Below, piece after piece: positions 58,558-64,000 of a stretch of DNA of 64,000 nucleotides. The stretch's first letter is position 1; every line of letters starts with the position of its first letter. The notes under the pieces were generated by a model. That model was not told where the DNA came from. It did no database searches and worked only from the letters and a program-made list of their open reading frames with translations. The DNA is from Alligator mississippiensis. Its lineage: Eukaryota; Chordata; Crocodylia; Alligatoridae. The stretch covers positions 361,107,829 through 361,171,828 of the forward strand of contig NC_081824.1 of the NCBI RefSeq assembly GCF_030867095.1, written 5' to 3'. Position numbers and translations under genes: made by a program.

Positions 58558-59183
58558 CAACAAAAAAATGGTAACATTTCTTACAAAAACTAAACATACA
58601 AAATGAAACTTCCTTGTGTAACAAAGCACTGGGAAAATAGCTACCAAAAAGATTTTGTGCTGTAAGCATAAAGATTAATATTAAAGGCTGATGGATCCAT
58701 GTCCTACTTAGCTATTTGCAATATTATCCAAAATGTCTTCAGAACAGGTTTTTTTTCTATTACTGAGCATACTGAGTATCTCAAGCTAATGAAAAGTTCT
58801 CTGGTTATGTACACAATATTGTTATAAAACATACAAACCATCAAAAACCTAATATTTGTATGTACATAAATCAAAGGCTTCACTTTTTTAAGACAGAAAA
58901 TTAGCTATAATCTGCCTACTACTGCAAGGGATGCTAAGTAAATACTGAATGCATCACTGATGCTTCCACTTTTCAGCTGGGAGGTAAAATCCTTTTCACA
59001 TCACCTCCACAAGTAAATTTCACAGGCTGGAAGGTCCCACCTCACACAAATGAGACAAAGGCAAATTTGATTCTCTGTTACTGACTTTGCTAACTAGTCT
59101 CACATGTTTTGGTTTTTGTTTTTGTTTTTTTAAAATCAAACCAACTTTCTCACAGTTTGTCAGAGGTGACAGTTAAAAGATAT
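58540..59183 (-). other. ERCC5: ERCC5 intron 13, U12-type AT-AC intron
   Basis: A 644-bp minor-spliceosome intron. The 5' splice site is GAGA/ATATCTTTTAA (U12 consensus ATATCCTTT, one mismatch in the core). The 3' end is CTGCAC/A, that is, AC. A branch site AACCTTAAC lies 9-10 bases before the AC, matching TTCCTTRAC at seven of nine positions, at the short spacing U12 introns need. The splice restores IRE-FC across the junction. Human XPG is known to have low-information minor-spliceosome sites, so this is a conserved feature. Confidence 0.92.
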
Positions 59184-59184
59184 T
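59174..59184 (-). promoter_or_regulatory. ERCC5: U12 AT-type 5' splice site
   Basis: The exon's last base at 59184 is followed by ATATCTTTTA. A GT-type donor inside the same open stretch would append residues that do not match XPG. Confidence 0.88.
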
Positions 59185-59384
59185 CTCTGATTTCTTCTAC
59201 ATCAGGCCTTCCCCAGATAAATGATCCTTTTCTTTCATCCACCACAGGTTTCCAATAAGCTTCTGCGACTGCTGGATTTGGGAAGCCAGAAAAAAGCTGC
59301 AGCTGCCGCAATTTTTTCTTTACTTTGGTATCATGTGGATTGGGTCTTATTTTCTTATTCTTCTGAGCTTCAGTCCACCACTCA
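59184..59384 (-). CDS. ERCC5: ERCC5 coding exon 13 (by human numbering)
   Basis: 201 bp encoding [60 protein letters not shown] and DVEEIRE. This part of XPG follows the helix-hairpin-helix-like module of the FEN1 family nuclease core. The acceptor is CTATACTTTCAG/TGAGTGG, with phase 2 carried from the previous exon (AC+T). The sequence is close to human ([20 protein letters not shown]), so the region is clearly under constraint. Confidence 0.95.
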
Positions 59385-62300
59385 CTGAAAGTATAGGAGG
59401 AGAGAGATATTCAAGTTTATTTAAAATGCAATTAGAATGCCAAGAGTAATCAAGCTCATTTCAGTTTGTTTCTGCCAAGAACACCCTGGACACTACCGAT
59501 TTCCAGACAAATAAAGGTGGCATGATATAACAGAGGACAAAAAGACAGCAGCATGCCACAAGTGGGTCAAGGCAGTCTTTGGTCATGAACTGATTCAGAC
59601 AAATATATTCAACCAGATTCCTGACACCATAACAGAAATAGCACAATAACAGAAATGGTTTAAGAATTTTAACTATATGGAAGGGTAATGGCTTAACAGG
59701 GTGGCTTAGGAAGAGTGTTCTGCATGCAAAAGATTCTTGAACGACTTTTGAAGCAAAATCTGACTCCTCTCCCTACTCTCTAATTAATAAGTCATGGTTA
59801 CAGTTACTTGAGGTTTGACCACTTCTAAGCAGACCTCCATAAGTTTTTATAAATTTGGCTCTAGCATAATTTACTATGGATTTATAAATAAATTTATTAG
59901 AAAATGTGGAAGTCATCCTACTTACTAATTTCCTTCCTTCTAGTAACACCTCTGCATATCACCGATGGGTTAAACCATTCAGTGCAAATGCTTTGAAGGA
60001 AATGCTGGTCCCTGCCCTCATACCAGAAGACTTCTAAAAGTTAGAAGGAAAATTACATATATAATATGAACAGCTGAAAATGCAATCTAATCATAAATGT
60101 ACATATGTTACATATAGAAAATTAAGATTACAAAAATCAAGCATTCAAAAATTAGTTAATGTCCAAATTAAAGCTGCCTGAATACTATTAAGCCAAGCCC
60201 TTTGTGCATATGCTTAAAAATTTCAATTATTTGAGCATCAGTTACTTGAACAGAACCCCGTCTTCACTGAGCAAGCAAGATGGATGGTGCTGAGTGAATG
60301 AAGAACTACTCAACGTTTCTTGCTATGTAAGTCATCATTCAATGTGTGGCCCCTTGCAATTAGTTGCACACCATCCAAAACCTGCAATACAATTTCTTGA
60401 TAGGTTTTAATATAACACTTTTTTATAATACTAACAAGCTTACTCTAACAATGCTTGGAAAGGCAGGAAGGCTTAATCATCCCTGTTTTATAGCTGAAGA
60501 ACTTAGTTGACGAATTGATGCACAGAGAGATTTAAATTAAGATTGTCAAAAGTGTCAGTTAATTTTGAATGCCCAAGCTGGTACATTTAAGATCTGATTT
60601 TTCAGAGTACTTTGCACGTTCAATGCTACAAAAATGTTCCATATACAGCTCCCTACAGCTTCAGTTGCAGATGCCTGATAATTCTGCAAGTGTGACTCAA
60701 ATGACTTCAAAATGAGCACCTAGGAAATGATGGACAGACTATGAATATTTTGTTTTCAATTACTTGTTCAGTATCCCACTGGAACTATGTGAAATGGAGA
60801 GGAACAGAATTCAATTCACTTGGACAACGCTCAGCTGCCTAAAGTAAAAGACTATCTTCTCTCCCTGTAGTTCCCTGCTTCATTCACTGCACGTATTCCA
60901 AATTCAGCAACAAAACAGCATGCAGTCTATAGAGTGCTTCACTATGTAACCCTGATTCATTCCCAAAGCACAACCCATCCTAAGGACTGAGAGAGGCAGG
61001 GGCTGTATAGAAAAAACAGCACATGCTTATGTTATTAATGACTGTATATTGATATGTCTGCACAACAGGGTCACAATTAAGGCTGCATAGTCAACCTTAA
61101 GTCTAGCTTTGTCTAACTTTTGAGAGCCTGACCCGATTGATAACCTAATGTTCTTTTAAAGCAGATTTTTTAAAAGAAAAATATGAATACAGAAATTCTA
61201 CTATGTGGATCCACACTGACCACCTGACACAGTCATCGGCAAGAACAGAAAACTTACATCCATAACACAGACCTTTAACTCTTGAACTTATGAGTGACTG
61301 ATAGCAGCAACAAGCTATTGTATCTACATTAAATAGGGCCTAGAAAGGAAGAAGAACCACCCTTCACCAGTAGATTTTGAAGCAACAGCTGACAAAAATG
61401 CAGAGATTCAGGAATTCTATTTTAGCCTCTGAAATAGAATGGGTCTTAGTGGCTACTGACTCCTCTTCACACATCCATCTAATCAGTCTTCCCAGGTTCA
61501 AATTTACTTGTCCTTCCCTAGTCTGTCCGTCTCTCTTTCAGGCAGTCTATTCCCTATTCTTCAGTCTCCTTCCTCTACTAACAAGTTATCACACGCTTTT
61601 TTTAAACTCAGGGGGACACAATTGGTTTCATTCGGAGTCCAGATCTGAAATGAACTCTTGAAGCAGTTTTATTTATATTTGGGAAAAAAAAAGGTATTTT
61701 ACTGTTACATAACAATATCATCTTACTTGTGATTTGAACTAGAGATCATATTTGTAACATGTAATCATATTTTTTTTTAGTAATTTGTCCTGCTTACCTA
61801 TATTCACATCTTTCTTTATATGTACAGCTCCTACCCCTGGATTGCAAGGATTAAGCAGAAAAGGGTGGGGGTCACTCCAAGCCCAGGAAAACCAGATCCA
61901 GGATGCTGGGATGAACTATGGGGATAACAGGTTGAACTACAGCCCCCAGGCTTCTTTGAGGGCTAGCAGAAAGGAAAGTGGGAAAGAGGAGCTACAGTGT
62001 GGAGGTTATTTTGCCAGAAGCCAGTGTGGCTTGAGTAGGGAGCAGACCTCACTCTCCAATATGTTCCAAACACCACTGAATGAGGCCCCGGGGAGATTGT
62101 GGAGGAGCCTGGTCTGACTGCAGCTGGGAGAAAGACTGACTTCCCCACAAGGAGACCCCAACACAGAGAGAAAGTGAAAAGTGCTACAGAACAGAGCCTG
62201 AGTAGCACTGAAAAGGCTACAAAAGTTAGTGTGGTCAACGTGACTGTGGAAGCCCTTGTGTGGTAGAAGTCTTTGTGGCATCTAGGACAGCTTGGGCTGT

Positions 62301-62607
62301 GCACAAAGTAAAGATTCTCACCCCAAAGGGTCCTTTTTACACTGTTTGGAGTTTGGGTTTTAAACTGTGCTATTGAAAGGGGTAATTCTGTTATCAGGTT
62401 TCCATACTGGTTTACAGCTTGTGGTTCCAATGACTATGGGTGTAAATAAATCCAACTTGTTTGTAGCCTCTTGTTAAATCAAGGTAGCTTTGGGGACAGT
62501 GAGCTATCACTGCCATAAACCTGCACCCCCTCACAAGAAGGATTACACATGTTAATGCAAAGTATAATCATCAGTATTATAGAAAGTAAGACAAAAAGAC
62601 ATCATAC
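59385..62607 (-). other. ERCC5: ERCC5 intron 12 (by human numbering)
   Basis: A GT-AG intron of 3.2 kb, donor TTCAC/GTATGA (weak), phase 2. It holds a MIR-like scrap near 60440-60540 and a probable old LTR at about 61826-62540. The stretch at 59.5-60.4 kb shows nothing recognisable. Confidence 0.85.
61826..62540 (+). repeat. probable old LTR or LTR-derived repeat
   Basis: A block of about 700 bp more GC-rich than the rest of the intron, with GATTAAGCAGAAAAGGGTGG near its start, the phrase GAACTACAGCCCCCAGGC, an AATAAA at about 62446 (TGTAAATAAATCC) and an end near CCCCTCACAA. The general build (leader, polyadenylation signal, CACAA end) resembles sauropsid LTRs that I recall. Clear TG start and target duplication were not found, so the boundaries are approximate. 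Confidence 0.4.
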
Positions 62608-62752
62608 GTGAATTTTAAGAGAGGCTCCATTCCATGCCCAGGAAATTCATTTAAAATCTCCATTGCTGTTACACAGCCAACACTTGGGATCCCTTCAGTG
62701 TAATCACTTCCAAGCAGGTAGGCCAAATTAATTAGCCTGCTTCGATCTAACC
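62608..62752 (-). CDS. ERCC5: ERCC5 coding exon 12 (by human numbering), nuclease core
   Basis: 145 bp encoding [20 protein letters not shown] and [20 protein letters not shown], then MEPLLKF. This is the end of the XPG I region and the start of the helix-two-turn-helix that grips duplex [17 protein letters not shown] corresponds to LLGSDYCESIRGIG of FEN1 and contains one of the metal-binding aspartates. The acceptor is CTGTCCTACAG; the donor is AC/GTATGA. Nearly identical to human over the whole exon. Earlier exons lie beyond the right edge. Confidence 0.96.
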
Positions 62753-63122
62753 CTGTAGGACAGATTGTATAAACCAGATATTACACTCTGAATGTAAGTT
62801 TTAGTTTCCCACAGACAACAAGAGCACATTAACTGAACAACAGGGAAAAGAATAAGCTTGCAAGGAACACTGAGTCGAGGTCACCACCTGCTCTACCATA
62901 CACTTGAACAGTGCAAACACATTACTGGTGATCCAAATATCAGCAACTGCATTCAAGTTCTGTATATAAAATGATTATGAAATTAGCTTAACAGATGCAT
63001 TCAACCCATTTCAAAGCCTAAATCTTGTCTTTGTTAAAGCAAGTTTCTAAACTCTCCGCAGCAGGAATTTTGCCCAAATAAAGACTGAGCAAAAGTTGGA
63101 ATTAAGCAGAAATCCTTTAATA

Positions 63123-63360
63123 CGGGAACATCAAACTCATTTGGCCCTGTAGGCTGGATGTGGGCCATGAGGCTTCTTGCGGGGCATACAGCCCATCTCA
63201 GTCAGTGGCAAGAGTGGCAGTGGCATCATACCCCTGTCCCAACAAGTGCTGGGCTCATCAGCACAACAGCTTTGGCAGCAAGGGGGTTTACCACTGCATT
63301 CACTCACCCTACCCCCACCAGAAGACCCATAGCCTGCAGGCCAATGTTTGATACCCAGGT
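63123..63360. mobile_element. hAT-like short element
   Basis: The ends CGGGAACATCAAACTCATTTGG cut to its first 20 bases, and the reversed right end ACCTGGGTATCAAACATTGG, are an inverted pair. The GGCC-flanked interior resembles the elements at 8754 and 33662. No coding content. Confidence 0.55.
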
Positions 63361-63657
63361 CTAATACAATAAGTGACACCAAGGTGAAATATTTAATAAA
63401 TTTAGCTATCTGCTGCAACTAACCATCTTTTAGTTAAAACAATAATTTTTTTTTCAATCATTGCTCCTACATCAGCAATTAAAAAAACAAACAGACAAAA
63501 AAACCCACACACTTATCCCTGTTTAATTAGTAATGAAAGACCTTTCTACAAAGTGAGTTAACCCACTAAATTCCCTCATAACAGAACACTTGTCCATATG
63601 TTCAATATAAACCACTACTTGCACAGGTTTAAACAAACTGAATTAAAAGGACATATA

Positions 63658-64000
63658 GGCTGCATCCAGACAAGCGTGGACATTTAGCTCCCTAAGGAAT
63701 GTCCATGCCATGCACACGTTGGTGCATGGTAAGTTACCCCGGGGGCGGTAGGTGAGGCAGGGACGAGCACTGTGCTGGCCCCAGCAGCCTTACCTGGGGG
63801 CCTCCTGGGGCTGCAACAGCAGCGATCCTGACGGGCAGAGCCTGGCTGGCAGCCACAGCATGGCTCCAGGCAGCTTGACTCTGCTTTTCAGTAGCACGCG
63901 CTGCCTGTGCATGTGCTGCTCTTTTTTTTTTTTTTTTGCCCTACACAGGTTTTGGGTTTTTTTGACTCCTGGATATAAAATAACTCCCCCAAAAACGGAG
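63658..64000. repeat. GC-rich repeat, cut by window edge
   Basis: Begins about GGCTGCATCCAGACAAGCG and turns GC-rich (CCCCGGGGGCGGTAGG and GGCCTCCTGGGGCTGCAACA), with a 16-T run near 63925. The start resembles terminal repeats of the GC-rich MITEs in this window. The other end is not visible. Confidence 0.4.

Larger units (their letters stand above)
62753..64000 (-). other. ERCC5: ERCC5 intron 11, partial
   Basis: The intron runs out of the window. The upstream exon (ending around the HNQLG of XPG) was looked for and is not present. The stretch contains a hAT-like element at 63123-63360 and a GC-rich element from about 63658. Confidence 0.75.

Noticed and set aside
59160-59184. GT donor inside AAACT/GTGAGAAAG as the end of ERCC5 exon 13
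   Set aside because: A good-looking U2 donor, but it would add LLTVTSDK-type residues absent from XPG and has no matching AG acceptor before the next conserved block.
1-64000. CRISPR arrays, bacterial operons, rRNA or tRNA genes
   Set aside because: No regularly spaced direct repeats, no bacterial gene packing, and no complete tRNA or rRNA sequence seen; the tRNA-like match at 9571 is a retroviral primer site, not a gene.

Overview
This is a vertebrate nuclear window, AT-rich and CpG-poor, holding parts of two spliced host genes in a large amount of old repeat DNA. CR1 LINEs with a TCTATGAAAT-type 3' end, many hAT-like short elements and a low apparent LTR decay point to a sauropsid, most likely a crocodilian; a turtle is the main alternative. 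This assignment is inferred from repeat style and gene content, not from a database match.

Layout. From 1 to about 35.1 kb there is no host gene I can support. The stretch holds an old CR1 with a MITE inside it (4.64-5.35 kb), a Tigger-type element (8146-8690), a short hAT-like element (8754-8957), an endogenous retrovirus with both LTRs (8989-15552), a young-looking CR1 inside an older hAT-like element (about 19.5-22.4 kb), two members of a GC-rich foldback repeat family (17.7-18.7 and 26.9-27.55 kb) and several hAT elements. From 35,180 to 52,471, on the minus strand, lies METTL21E, a lysine methyltransferase gene whose four coding exons join into an unbroken 250-residue protein. Its 13-kb first coding intron carries a solo LTR (41871-42629) and a CR1. 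From 56,291 to 62,752, also on the minus strand, lie the last four coding exons of ERCC5 (XPG), the nucleotide excision repair endonuclease; the rest of the gene lies beyond the right edge.

Gene order and orientation (ERCC5 followed by METTL21E) fit, from memory, the vertebrate neighbourhood around human 13q33, where METTL21E survives only as a pseudogene. The two genes are functionally unrelated: one acts in DNA repair, the other is a muscle-linked protein methyltransferase.

The clearest unusual signal is the intron at 58540-59183 in ERCC5. It has no GT-AG solution that keeps the frame. It does have an AT-AC solution with a U12-type 5' splice site and branch site that restores the conserved protein exactly, so it is a minor-spliceosome intron. 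Other points worth checking are the retrovirus with an 18-nt match to tRNA-Ser(GCU) as primer site, and two exon-like open stretches (51438-51616 plus, 53820-54115 minus) that I could not assign to any gene.
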